DNA of 15,238 bases from Verrucomicrobiota bacterium (GTDB lineage Bacteria > Verrucomicrobiota > Kiritimatiellia > UBA8416 > JAIOPI01): assembly GCA_027620105.1 (NCBI GenBank), contig JAQCIA010000011.1, forward strand, positions 1 through 15,238. Direction: 5' to 3'. The notes under the pieces are model-generated. The model searched no databases, had not been told where the DNA came from, and saw nothing but the letters and a program-made list of their open reading frames with translations. The position numbers and the translations under genes are program-made. Shown here piece after piece: positions 1 through 7,956 of the stretch. The number at the start of each line of letters is the position of its first letter. Within the stretch, counting starts at the first letter, position 1.

Positions 1-161
1 GCATATATGGTTTCGGCGTATTCGCCGCCTCCCGCGCCGGCATCCAGCAGGGCGCCGCTGCGGGGCACGGCTTGAAGCGCGTCCAGGATCCGAGGCCGTT
101 CGACGGCATAGCGCAGCACATTGCTGGAGTAAACCAGTTTGGCGATCCATTCACGCAACAT
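1..161 (-). CDS. SAM-dependent methyltransferase, partial (3' end outside window)
   Basis: Only the first 53 codons are visible; the gene runs off the left edge. The peptide starts MLREWIAKLV and at residues 38-50 carries LLDAGAGGGEYAE, the glycine-rich motif I (SAM-binding loop after the first beta strand) of class I methyltransferases. The substrate cannot be read from this fragment. As last visible gene of a polysaccharide operon it may methylate a sugar or a lipid-linked precursor, which is inference from position. The ATG overlaps the end of the upstream ligase-like gene by 11 bases and is preceded by a strong Shine-Dalgarno (GGAGG, six bases before the ATG), which decides the start. Confidence 0.75.
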   Translation of the reverse strand, partial: MLREWIAKLVYSSNVLRYAVERPRILDALQAVPRSGALLDAGAGGGEYAETIY

Positions 162-1635
162 GAGTAGCCTCCGCGGCGGGGGCGGGAGACGGCTCCGGCG
201 TTCGCGAGGCCGCCGCCACCATTCCTGCCAGCAGGAAGAAGAGCGCCGTCATGAAGTTTGGGCCGCTGAAGAAGCCCGTGGAAACATAGCCGAAAGACAG
301 CGCCGTGAGCCAGCGCAACGTGGTTTTCTGCACGGGGTCAGAGGTTTGGCGAATCGCCCGAAAGGCTTCCCGGCACCACTGGATATAGAACGCGAGGAAG
401 AGCAGTAGCCCCGGCACGCCGGTATACATCACCAACGCGAGAACAAAGTTGTGGACACGCGCGGCTTCCAGACCTTGCGTCGGAAACCGCATGAGAAACT
501 CGTTGTATCCGTAGCCGTTTCCCATCAGGAAATGCCGTGAGAAAATCTGCTGAAGCACATCCCACGTGTACACGCGGTCGCCGAGGGTGCCCACCGTCGC
601 AAATCGGCGCAGCATGTCGGCCTGAATCTCGGGAATTGCCCAGGAGAAGCGCACGATCAAGTAATCGGAGCCCAAGATGCACAGGGGGAACAGACACATC
701 AGGATTGCAAGGATCTGCCAGGCCCGTGAGATCACTTGGAGGCGCAGCATCTGGTACATCGCCACGGTGGACAGCAGGCACAGCCAGGGGCTGCGCGTCA
801 GGCTGGTCAGAAGTCCGAACAAGAACAGCCCCGTCAGCGTCGCGCGCTTGAGCAGGCTGGTGCGACGCTTGTGGAACTGGATCAGGATCAATACCAAACA
901 CGTGTTGAGGAACAGCCCCCATATCAGGGGATCGGGAAAGAATGAATAGCCGTAGAAGAACTGGTCGGCGGGGCCCTGTAGAAAGGCAAAGACCTTGCTG
1001 CCTTGGATCGAGTAGCGGTACGTCTGTGTGGCCCACACGACGTCCAGAGGCGTGGGGCCCGTGAAGAATTGCACGAACCCATAGGCCAGAGCCAGGAGGC
1101 TGACGCGGAATAGCACCTTGGTCAACCGACCCAGGATGTTGAGTGACAGCGCGCAGCCCGCATAATAGAGCATGGCGGGCAAGAGGTTCTGCAGCAGCAT
1201 GGATACGCGACTAAGCGGCGGCAGATACAATTCGGATGGCGCCAGCAACGTCAACCCGGCGGCAAGGAGCAGAAACAGGGTCAGGAACTTGCCGCTAGCG
1301 GGGAGCGGCTGGTTCCGCAGTTGGCCGACGAAAACGATGACGATCACGGCGTAGACCGGCACCGTGAAGAAAAGCGTCGCGTAGTAGATCCAGGGTGAGC
1401 CTGTTACGAAACACACCAGACGCTTGGCCAGGTGCACCAGCACATCGGCAACGAGCAGGAATGGAACCAGGTTCTCCAATCGGAGATGGGTCAACGAGGC
1501 CAGCAGCAGCAGGACCACCGCATACAGATTGATGCCCGTGATGACCGGATCGCCGATATTCGCGCCAATAAAAACCGCTAGAACCACACTGACGGCCATC
1601 ACCAGAATCTGCGTCACGTTGTGTTGTACGCTCAT
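151..1635 (-). CDS. O-antigen ligase/polymerase-like membrane protein
   Basis: A 494-residue, strongly hydrophobic protein with roughly a dozen predicted membrane segments and a short hydrophilic, Ala/Pro-rich C-terminal tail. Near residues 394-417 the sequence VHNFVLALVMYTGVPGLLLF matches the conserved VHN...L...G..G pattern of the Wzy_C/O-antigen ligase family (WaaL and Wzy-type enzymes), which transfer or polymerise undecaprenyl-linked glycans on the periplasmic face of the inner membrane. The family does not tell ligase from polymerase. The frame stays open to 1686, but I place the start at the ATG at 1635 because it forms an ATGA overlap with the upstream flippase stop, like the other junctions in this operon. 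It ends inside the methyltransferase start region. This is the second protein of its kind in the operon, so one may polymerise and the other ligate. Confidence 0.82.
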   Translation of the reverse strand: MSVQHNVTQILVMAVSVVLAVFIGANIGDPVITGINLYAVVLLLLASLTHLRLENLVPFLLVADVLVHLAKRLVCFVTGSPWIYYATLFFTVPVYAVIVIVFVGQLRNQPLPASGKFLTLFLLLAAGLTLLAPSELYLPPLSRVSMLLQNLLPAMLYYAGCALSLNILGRLTKVLFRVSLLALAYGFVQFFTGPTPLDVVWATQTYRYSIQGSKVFAFLQGPADQFFYGYSFFPDPLIWGLFLNTCLVLILIQFHKRRTSLLKRATLTGLFLFGLLTSLTRSPWLCLLSTVAMYQMLRLQVISRAWQILAILMCLFPLCILGSDYLIVRFSWAIPEIQADMLRRFATVGTLGDRVYTWDVLQQIFSRHFLMGNGYGYNEFLMRFPTQGLEAARVHNFVLALVMYTGVPGLLLFLAFYIQWCREAFRAIRQTSDPVQKTTLRWLTALSFGYVSTGFFSGPNFMTALFFLLAGMVAAASRTPEPSPAPAAEATHVA

Positions 1636-2918
1636 GTCGGTCGGATCGTCCCGCGCAACAGCCTCAACGTGGGCGGCAGCAGCCAAAGCAGGTAGACCAG
1701 CGCCGAGGCCGCGCGTGCTGCGGTGGCTCCTGCTACGCCATAGGAGTAGGTTAGCAGCACGCCCGCGCTAACGGTGAACAGTCCCGCCGCGAGCGTGGCG
1801 CGAAAGAGAATATCGGGCCGCCGAAGCGCGCGAAGCGCGGTGCCCAACCCAGTGTCGCCGATACTGCGCGCAATGACCTCCATGGTGAACCACGGTAGCA
1901 GAAAAGCCGACGCAGCGTAGCACGCATTCGGGTAGACGAATGTCAGCAGCGCTCGGCCTCCCATCAGGACCAGCAACGAATACCCAAGGGACAACAACAG
2001 CGCCACGCCTGCCAATCTGAGGGTCGTGCGCCGGAGGCGTGTCGGCGGGTCCACCGCCAGGCGGCGAGTCATCCAGGGGACGGCCAGGGATCCTCCCATT
2101 GTCATCACTTGCTGAACGGGCAGGAACAGGTTTTCGAGGGCGCGCAGCGTGCCCGATTCCGCCAGTCCGCCCATGTAACCTAGCAGCGGAATGTACGCGG
2201 CCGAACTCAACCATGCGAGGCCATGCCCCGCCAGGAACCATCGTCCGAAACCGAAGTGCTCCGCCCAAAGCGTTCGGATGTGAATCACGCCTTCCGTGGC
2301 GGAAGTCCCTTCAGTCCGTGCCGTAAGCCTGTGCTGCAGCAGAAGTCCGGCTAGCAGGCTTGCGACGCCCAGAAGCAGAAACGCGCCGTGTGCGCTGACC
2401 AGTCCCCATGCCCTCATGTACACCAAGCCCGTCAGCAGGATTGCGGCGTACACCGCACTTGCGACCAGTGCAAGGTGGGGGCGCGATTGGACATAGGATA
2501 GCCGACGAGCGACCCAGACAAACAGAATGCAGGGCTCCACCACTGCCAGCGCGGCGCAGGACAACGCCAGTTGTGCGTTGTACCTGTGCAATGCGGCGGC
2601 GGCGAGCAGCAGCACGGCCGTGAACGCGCCGCCAATCATCCAGGTGGTTTGGAACAGGCGCCGCGCATACTCGCGCATCCGGTTGCCATATGAACCGGGG
2701 CCCACAACAATCGCCGGTTCCAGCACAAGCGCGTTATGAACCGCGAACAACAGAAAATGGATCGAAAACGCGACGGCGAACACCCCATAAGCATCCGGGG
2801 GCAGCCATCGGCAGAGCAGCATGGTAAGCAGGAAATTCGTGCCGGAAAAGAAGCCGTGGTCTCCGACGCCCGCCACACCCATTGACCCCCAGCGGAAAAG
2901 CCTGGACGCCTGCCTCAT
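1632..2918 (-). CDS. Wzx-like polysaccharide flippase / membrane transport protein
   Basis: A 428-residue polytopic membrane protein with about twelve to fourteen hydrophobic segments, the size and layout of Wzx-type flippases in the MOP (MATE/MVF) superfamily. It begins MRQASRLFRWGSMGVAGVGD, and the early segment SGTNFLLTMLLCRWLPPDAYGVFAVAF resembles the usual start of this family (a first helix, then a 'lxPexfGxfa' turn). The expected role is to move undecaprenyl-linked oligosaccharide from cytoplasm to periplasm. An in-frame extension runs up to 3215 but lies antiparallel-free inside the phosphoesterase gene in another frame and has no membrane or domain character. The ATG at 2918 overlaps the upstream stop as ATGA and has GGGAG upstream. 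It sits between two ligase/polymerase-like genes, a Wzx/Wzy-type arrangement. Confidence 0.8.
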   Translation of the reverse strand: MRQASRLFRWGSMGVAGVGDHGFFSGTNFLLTMLLCRWLPPDAYGVFAVAFSIHFLLFAVHNALVLEPAIVVGPGSYGNRMREYARRLFQTTWMIGGAFTAVLLLAAAALHRYNAQLALSCAALAVVEPCILFVWVARRLSYVQSRPHLALVASAVYAAILLTGLVYMRAWGLVSAHGAFLLLGVASLLAGLLLQHRLTARTEGTSATEGVIHIRTLWAEHFGFGRWFLAGHGLAWLSSAAYIPLLGYMGGLAESGTLRALENLFLPVQQVMTMGGSLAVPWMTRRLAVDPPTRLRRTTLRLAGVALLLSLGYSLLVLMGGRALLTFVYPNACYAASAFLLPWFTMEVIARSIGDTGLGTALRALRRPDILFRATLAAGLFTVSAGVLLTYSYGVAGATAARAASALVYLLWLLPPTLRLLRGTIRPT

Positions 2919-3580
2919 ACTTCCGCTCCCGAAACAGGGACCAGTCCAATCTGGTCCTCCGTGATCAACAAATAGACCAGCGGCCGCTCGGTCCAGGAAC
3001 CGGTGTTGAGATAACGCACGCCTTCGAAGATGCTGTCCTCGATGAAGTGCGTGTGCCCACAGGTCACCGCCGCGAAGCCGTTCTCGCGGGCGTGCTCCAC
3101 GGCATTCAGGCGCACCGTGCGGCACAGATACTCGTACAGGAAGGCGAACTTTTTTGCGTAGTAGGCCACATGGACCGATTCCGCGCCCAGCGTCACCCGC
3201 AGATGGTGCAGGCATCGAAACAGCAGCAGAAACGCGCGATGGTACGGCATGACGTTGTCGAAGTCATGTCCGTGGGTGATGAACAGCCGGTGTTCGATGG
3301 CATGGGTGGGGACAAATTGAATGCCGGCGGGATCGGGCATGCGGTAGGTGTCGTCGTGGTTGCCGGGGATCCAGATCACGGGCTGCCGCAGGGATAGGGC
3401 GCGCAGCGCGGCAAGTACGGTTTCATGCTCGGGCGGCAGCTTCTTGTTCCGGCGATCGATGGTGTCTCCATTTAAAACGAGCGTGGCGTCGCGGGGCAGT
3501 CCGGCGAGAAAGTCCAGAAATTCAGCCGCATGACAGTGACGGCTCCCGAGATGCAGGTCGCTGACTACGATGGTCTTCAC
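2915..3580 (-). CDS. Calcineurin-like metallophosphoesterase, LpxH/COG2908-like
   Basis: A 221-residue soluble protein with the full dimetal phosphoesterase motif set: SDLHLGS (D8, H10), NGDTID (D39), GNHD (N74, H75), THGHD (H103, H105) and GHTH (H176, H178). The closing stretch YLNTGSWTERPLVYLL resembles the LpxH-like group, in which LpxH hydrolyses UDP-2,3-diacylglucosamine to lipid X; LpxH of E. coli is about 240 residues. Lipid A assignment is not secure, since GNHD rather than GNRD makes it look like a broader group member. The start is a GTG forming a GTGA overlap with the upstream stop; a longer open frame to 3712 overlaps the ligase gene and adds residues unlike the family. Its place inside a flippase/ligase operon suggests a phosphatase acting on a nucleotide-lipid or lipid-carrier intermediate (inference). 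Confidence 0.8.
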   Translation of the reverse strand: MKTIVVSDLHLGSRHCHAAEFLDFLAGLPRDATLVLNGDTIDRRNKKLPPEHETVLAALRALSLRQPVIWIPGNHDDTYRMPDPAGIQFVPTHAIEHRLFITHGHDFDNVMPYHRAFLLLFRCLHHLRVTLGAESVHVAYYAKKFAFLYEYLCRTVRLNAVEHARENGFAAVTCGHTHFIEDSIFEGVRYLNTGSWTERPLVYLLITEDQIGLVPVSGAEV

Positions 3581-4980
3581 GCCGCGGGGCCCTGCTGCGA
3601 CGCGGCCCCCGTGCCAAACGGCAGCGCCACCAACGCGGCGAGTAACCAGGTAGTGGCCGGCATCTGCAAATTGAAATCCCCCAGTGAGTGGAAGGCCATG
3701 GCCGCCGTGCACAGCAGCGCGGCCAGCGGCATGGCGGCGTCGATGCCGGCATCCGGACGTCGCCAGGCGCGGGTGTCGTTGTAGTTGGCCGCGACCACGC
3801 GCCGCCGCAGCGCCACGACAACCAGAGCGCCGGGAATGACGAACAGCGCAAAGCCGATGATGCCGAACTCTTCGAGCAGCTGCAACCAGTCGTTGTGCAC
3901 GGCGTTGACCACATGCGTATTCATCGGCCGCGTGGGCCAGCGTCGGGCCGCACGATCACCATCCGGACTGGGACCATAGTGCGGCCAGACGTGCATGTGC
4001 ATGCCCGGTCCGATGCCCAGCCAGGGATGCGAGCGCCAGGCGCGTACGGCGCCGGCAAACATCAAGGGACGGTCCTGCTCCCGAAGGACGTCGACCACAA
4101 ATGGAATCGCCTCACGCAATGGGATTTCCCGGGCCTGCGCAAACCCCACATAGCGTTCGAAGCGCGCCACGTACCCGTCGGCAACATTTACGATGATGAC
4201 CAGCCCGGCCACCAGCGCGACCAGCGTGCTCAGTCGCAGCCAGAGGCGTACGGACGATGGCAAATGCGCAAACCCCCACACGAGCGTGGCGCCGGCGATC
4301 ACGAGCAGTGTCAGTCCGGCACCCCGTGATTTGCTGAGGACCACCCCCACCGGGGCCAGCGCCACGAGCAACGCCCCCGTCGTGCGCAGCGAGCCGGCGC
4401 CGCACCGAATGAACATGGCGAGCCCGAGACAGATCGCGAGCTCCATGATGCCGGCGAAATGGTCCGGGCAGAAATAACTGCCTGTGGCCCGCTCATCGTA
4501 GATGTACGCCGCGCCACCGGGAACCCAGAGCACGTGCCGGCTGCCGTCGATCAGGTGGTTCGCGAGGCCGTACGCGCCAAGGGCGAACAGATCGGCCACG
4601 CACAACACAAACAGCGTGCGTCGTGCGGCAGGCCCTGCACCGGCCAGCGCGATCAGGGCCACGAGCCAGGCAGTGAGGTGCAGCAGAAAGGCACGCTCGG
4701 CGTCAATGTAGACGCCGGCCTGACGGAAGCGCAGGTAGGCATACAACAGGAACGGCACAAAGGCCGCAAACAGCCAGCCGTTTCCGCGCGCCAAAGGAAG
4801 CGGCTTGCCACCGCCGAGGGTCCAGCTCAAGCCGAGGCATAGCGTGGCCACGGACAAGGCGATGGCGAACCCCCAGAAGCACCACATCTCCCAGGCACCA
4901 AAAAGCCACGGCCCCACCAGCACAACCGTGGCCGTGATGAGGAACGCCGCCTGTCGAAAAATGAAAGCCAGTCGCTGCAT
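3577..4980 (-). CDS. O-antigen ligase family membrane protein
   Basis: A 467-residue polytopic protein with about ten to twelve hydrophobic segments and a large periplasmic loop. The conserved pieces of the Wzy_C family are present: SHPWLGIGPGMH in the loop, VHNDWLQLLEEFGIIGF near residues 361-377, and FHSLGDFNLQMPA near residue 400-443, the late 'HS..DFN...PA' signature common in exopolysaccharide-associated members. It probably transfers or polymerises lipid-linked glycans in the periplasm; donor and acceptor are unknown. It is the first gene of the minus-strand operon. The ATG at 4980 has GGAG nine bases upstream, and a promoter lies at 5058-5086. Its stop overlaps the GTG of the phosphoesterase. 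It is only distantly similar by eye to the second ligase-like protein downstream, so this is not a recent duplication. Confidence 0.85.
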   Translation of the reverse strand: MQRLAFIFRQAAFLITATVVLVGPWLFGAWEMWCFWGFAIALSVATLCLGLSWTLGGGKPLPLARGNGWLFAAFVPFLLYAYLRFRQAGVYIDAERAFLLHLTAWLVALIALAGAGPAARRTLFVLCVADLFALGAYGLANHLIDGSRHVLWVPGGAAYIYDERATGSYFCPDHFAGIMELAICLGLAMFIRCGAGSLRTTGALLVALAPVGVVLSKSRGAGLTLLVIAGATLVWGFAHLPSSVRLWLRLSTLVALVAGLVIIVNVADGYVARFERYVGFAQAREIPLREAIPFVVDVLREQDRPLMFAGAVRAWRSHPWLGIGPGMHMHVWPHYGPSPDGDRAARRWPTRPMNTHVVNAVHNDWLQLLEEFGIIGFALFVIPGALVVVALRRRVVAANYNDTRAWRRPDAGIDAAMPLAALLCTAAMAFHSLGDFNLQMPATTWLLAALVALPFGTGAASQQGPAA

Positions 4981-5057
4981 CTTGTCACACTCCGTGCACG
5001 TCCATTATGCGGGCGACATGGACGCGTTTTTCTCCATACGACACGACAACGAGGCGG

Positions 5058-5086
5058 ACTATAGCAAGCCGCCCCGCGACGGGCAA
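5058..5086 (-). promoter_or_regulatory. Sigma70-type promoter of the polysaccharide operon
   Basis: On the minus strand TTGCCC (5086-5081) and TATAGT (5063-5058) are separated by exactly 17 bases. The predicted start near 5051 gives a leader of about 71 bases before the ATG at 4980, which has its own Shine-Dalgarno. The match is good (4 of 6 and 5 of 6 to consensus) in a GC-rich context where such boxes are scarce, but no experimental support is available. Confidence 0.6.
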
Positions 5087-5195
5087 CGCGGGGACGGGAA
5101 CCCCATTGGTCGCTGAATCGGCGCATACGGACGCGCCACAGGCCCATGCGTGGCACGGTCCCGAAACCGCGCAGGGCGTTCGGATTCGATAGGGA

Positions 5196-5224
5196 TTGCC
5201 TGATGCGGGCGCTTTCCTTATCAT
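5196..5224 (+). promoter_or_regulatory. Sigma70-type promoter of msrB, leaderless geometry
   Basis: TTGCCT (5196-5201) and TATCAT (5219-5224) are spaced by 17 bases. The expected transcription start, about seven bases past the -10 box, is near 5231, only two bases before the ATG at 5233. No Shine-Dalgarno precedes that ATG, consistent with a leaderless mRNA. It points away from the polysaccharide operon promoter, so the 252-base gap is a divergent control region. Confidence 0.5.
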
Positions 5225-5232
5225 GAAAACCA

Positions 5233-5865
5233 ATGATCGGATCGGTCAGTTGTCGTGCAGCCGTCATCCCCGCACTCCCCCGGCGTAACCTGTGGCGTAG
5301 CGCCATTGGCCGCGGATTGTGGCTTGGCGGGTTGCTCGTGGGATCTGTCGGCTTGATGGGCACAGCCTGCTCACAACACGCGGAACCACCGCACGCGCCG
5401 GCGGTCGGGGCATCATCATCGGGAGCAGCCATGCAGCATGATCGCGTTACCAAATCGGACGAAGAGTGGCACCAACTGTTGACAGCGGAGCAATTCAAGG
5501 TCACGCGCAAGAAGGGCACGGAACGGGCGTTCAGCGGCGCCTATCACGATTTCCATGGCACGGGCACGTACATGTGCGTGGCCTGTGGTGAACCGCTGTT
5601 TTCGTCCAAGGCGAAGTTCGATTCCGGGACAGGCTGGCCCAGTTTCTGGGAGGTGGTGGACAAGGCCAACGTGGCCGAAAAGTCTGATCGCGCATTTGGC
5701 ATGCGGCGCACGGAGGTGTTGTGCGCGCGTTGTGATTCCCATCTCGGACACGTGTTCAATGATGGTCCCGCGCCAACCGGACTGCGTTATTGCATCAATT
5801 CCGCCGCGTTGAAATTCGAGCTCGAAGCTCACAGCCCACCCGCATCTGCACCAAAGGAAAACTAG
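5233..5865 (+). CDS. msrB: Peptide-methionine (R)-S-oxide reductase MsrB, exported form
   Basis: MsrB reduces methionine-R-sulfoxide in proteins, using a catalytic cysteine. The 210-residue protein carries the complete domain from about residue 72: zinc-binding pairs C115/C118 (CVAC) and C164/C167 (CARC), the GTGWPSFW core (132-139), HLGHVFNDG (170-178) and the catalytic RYCINS with C187. The first 66 residues are extra. They hold a twin-arginine pair (RRNLW, 17-21), a hydrophobic stretch (about 29-45) and a cysteine (C46, in MGTAC), then a Pro/Ala/Ser-rich linker, so export as a lipoprotein or Tat substrate is likely. The C46 lipobox is imperfect (Gly at -3). An in-frame ATG at 5431 (M67) is preceded by GGGAG at good spacing and would give a cytosolic enzyme of normal MsrB size. 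I keep the upstream start because of its promoter position and the clear signal-like N-terminus. Confidence 0.92.
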   Translation: MIGSVSCRAAVIPALPRRNLWRSAIGRGLWLGGLLVGSVGLMGTACSQHAEPPHAPAVGASSSGAAMQHDRVTKSDEEWHQLLTAEQFKVTRKKGTERAFSGAYHDFHGTGTYMCVACGEPLFSSKAKFDSGTGWPSFWEVVDKANVAEKSDRAFGMRRTEVLCARCDSHLGHVFNDGPAPTGLRYCINSAALKFELEAHSPPASAPKEN

Positions 5866-5911
5866 TTCCGTCGCGGCACGATCATCGGATCGCCCTGCGC
5901 GGCCCTGCCCC

Positions 5912-7255
5912 ATGTCGGACTCATTGACAGACACAAACGCGGCGCCAACTGAGACACCAGCCGAACGGGAACTGGTGCTCGAACTGAATTTTGTGCCCGA
6001 GTGGGCACGCAAACCACCCAATGCCACCTCGTTCTTCCGCGACCGTCCGGGCGGACGGCGACCATCCGAGGACCACGGCGGACGACGCGATCCACGCGGG
6101 CGTACTCCGGATCGCGGGCGACCCGGCGGCGGGGATCGCGGCGGCAACCGTCGCACCGGCCCGGGCCAGGATCGCGACCGGCCGCGTACGCACCAGGCCG
6201 CCCCACGGCATGCCCCAGTCCAGCGTTTGCCGTTCCGCACCCGATTTCTCCCCGATGATCGCCAGATCGGCGTGATCGTGAAACGCATCCGCAGCGGCCA
6301 GCGGGCCTACCCCATTGGCGAAATCGTCGGGCTTTTCCTCGACAATCCCGATGCCTGCCGCGTCAAACTGGAAAGTGCCGACCCAAATCTGCGCCTGTTC
6401 CAGTGCACCGCCTGCGGTCTAGTGGCGCTCGATCGCCAGGAACTGGATGTCCACATTCTCGGTCAGCACTTGCCCGATTTCTTCGATGTGGAAAAAGTCG
6501 TCGGCGAGCCCGCAACCGGGAAGTTCGTGTGCGTCGCCAAGTGCGGATTGAGCGGCACCTTGCTGGGACCGCCCAATCACAACGCCTACGCCGAGCGGGT
6601 CGAAGAAGTTCACCGCACGTCCTATGCCCACATGTCCCTCGACGAATACCGCCGCAGCATTCAGACCCTGCACGACGAGGCGTTGATCGAGCAGTGGAAA
6701 GAAGAAAGCCGCACGCAAACGCTGTACCGCCCCAAAGGACAGCCCAGCGAGACGCCCGGGCTGAAGTGGAGTGCCGCAGTTAGCGCATTTCGAAAGCAGC
6801 ATGCCGACACGCTGGTCCGCCAGGCCGCCTACGCCACGCTGCCCGTGGCCGTGGCCCGCCAGATCACGCATGCGGGTCTCCATCAGACGCTGGCCGATGC
6901 CTGGATGCGGGAATGTCGCTCCCCGCGCGACTTGCCGCTCGCCATCCAGGGCGCCCTGCACGGACGGCACATGCATTTGTTTCGCGCCGGCGCCGGCCAG
7001 CGCTTTGTTACCGCCATCCCACCGGCACCGCTCGCCCCGGACCGCGCCATCGAATCCATTCGCGCCGTCTTGCTGCATCTGCGCGCCCATCCCGGTTGCA
7101 CACGGGCCCAGCTGCTGGCGGATCTGCTGCCCGGCGCGGCCACGGATGGCCCCGAGGCTGCGGCGATCCTCTCGCCACTGGGCTGGCTTGTGGAACGCGG
7201 ACACATCATTGAGTTCTTCAACGGCACCATGGCCGTGCCCATGGGAAAATCATGA
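5912..7255 (+). CDS. Unassigned protein: Arg/Gly-rich region, C2H2 zinc finger, winged-helix-like C-terminus
   Basis: I do not recognise a named family. The 447-residue protein divides visibly into parts. Residues 1-40 hold a short ordered motif (LVLELNFVPEWARKPP, 21-36). Residues 43-105 are low-complexity, rich in Arg, Gly, Asp and Pro (RGG/RDR-like), probably disordered. Residues 165-186 read C-x2-C-x12-H-x4-H, the classical C2H2 zinc-finger spacing, and C207, C211, H223 and H234 could form a second metal site. Residues 380-443 look like a winged helix (helix, 'HPGCTRAQLLADLLP', helix, then a beta-wing 'RGHIIEFFNGTMAV'). These features suggest nucleic-acid binding, possibly RNA, but this is inference. 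No clear Shine-Dalgarno precedes the ATG, which lies 46 bases after msrB. The next gene starts in an ATGA overlap with its stop. Confidence 0.85.
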   Translation: MSDSLTDTNAAPTETPAERELVLELNFVPEWARKPPNATSFFRDRPGGRRPSEDHGGRRDPRGRTPDRGRPGGGDRGGNRRTGPGQDRDRPRTHQAAPRHAPVQRLPFRTRFLPDDRQIGVIVKRIRSGQRAYPIGEIVGLFLDNPDACRVKLESADPNLRLFQCTACGLVALDRQELDVHILGQHLPDFFDVEKVVGEPATGKFVCVAKCGLSGTLLGPPNHNAYAERVEEVHRTSYAHMSLDEYRRSIQTLHDEALIEQWKEESRTQTLYRPKGQPSETPGLKWSAAVSAFRKQHADTLVRQAAYATLPVAVARQITHAGLHQTLADAWMRECRSPRDLPLAIQGALHGRHMHLFRAGAGQRFVTAIPPAPLAPDRAIESIRAVLLHLRAHPGCTRAQLLADLLPGAATDGPEAAAILSPLGWLVERGHIIEFFNGTMAVPMGKS

Positions 7256-7956
7256 CCCCGTGCGCACGCCTTGGTCTTTCCCTGGCACTGGCGCTGACCG
7301 GTGCGCGAACCGCCGGTGCCGAACCGGCGCCGCTCGAACCCGTACGCATGCGCGACGCCCCTGCCCTGGCAACCCCCGCCGAACCACAGCTGGTCGCCGT
7401 GACCCTGCATGAAGCGCCCGTCATCGCCATGCCCGCGGAACGCAACGCCAGTGATCCTCTTCTCGACAGCGGCAACTGGATGCGCGGCATCGCAGCCCCG
7501 GCGGGGCCGGCTCCCATCGTCGCGCAACAGGAGACATCGCCACGCCAGGCCGGCTGGATGAATCGCGATGGCACAAAGAAGGGCGACAGCACCAGCGCGA
7601 TGCGCGGCCCCGGCATGGCCGCCGGCTGGCTCGCCGAAGGCGTCTACGCCATTCGCGCACGCGAAGAAGGCGCCGCGTCACGCAGCGAGTCTGATCCCTT
7701 CTCCCTGGATATCGATCTGGACGCGTCGGACTTGAACCGCGAAAGCTTTCGGATGGGCTCGGGCCGCGAGCACCGACGCGAGAGTGCCTGGTCGACGCCG
7801 ACCCGTAGCAGCCTGCGCAACAACACGGATGCCGACCCCGTGTCGTATTACGGCGTGCAGAACGGCGCCGTCACCATGCCGGGTGATCGCATGCCCTCAG
7901 CGCGCGAGCAGAACCTGTCGCTTCCCGCGTACGGCGACGCCGATTACAACCGGTGA
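7252..7956 (+). CDS. Small secreted protein of unknown function
   Basis: A 234-residue protein I cannot assign. Residues 1-23 look like a Sec signal peptide: one basic residue, a Leu/Ala-rich core (LGLSLALALTG) and a cleavage-type AGA before EP. The mature part is Ala/Pro-rich and hydrophilic without hydrophobic segments, probably largely disordered. It contains an acidic stretch FSLDIDLDASDLNRESF (about 149-165) and ends NLSLPAYGDADYNR. The ATG overlaps the preceding stop (ATGA) and has GGGA seven bases upstream, so it is probably translated together with the zinc-finger protein. Its last 60 bases lie opposite the 3' end of purM; the reading frame stays open there, but the C-terminus could have been extended by loss of an earlier stop. 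Confidence 0.7.
   Translation: MTPCARLGLSLALALTGARTAGAEPAPLEPVRMRDAPALATPAEPQLVAVTLHEAPVIAMPAERNASDPLLDSGNWMRGIAAPAGPAPIVAQQETSPRQAGWMNRDGTKKGDSTSAMRGPGMAAGWLAEGVYAIRAREEGAASRSESDPFSLDIDLDASDLNRESFRMGSGREHRRESAWSTPTRSSLRNNTDADPVSYYGVQNGAVTMPGDRMPSAREQNLSLPAYGDADYNR

Noticed and set aside
4827..5519. A 230-codon minus-strand open frame spanning the msrB start and the control region
   Set aside because: Arg/Ser/Pro-rich with no domain. It would cover both divergent promoters and the starts of two better-supported genes.
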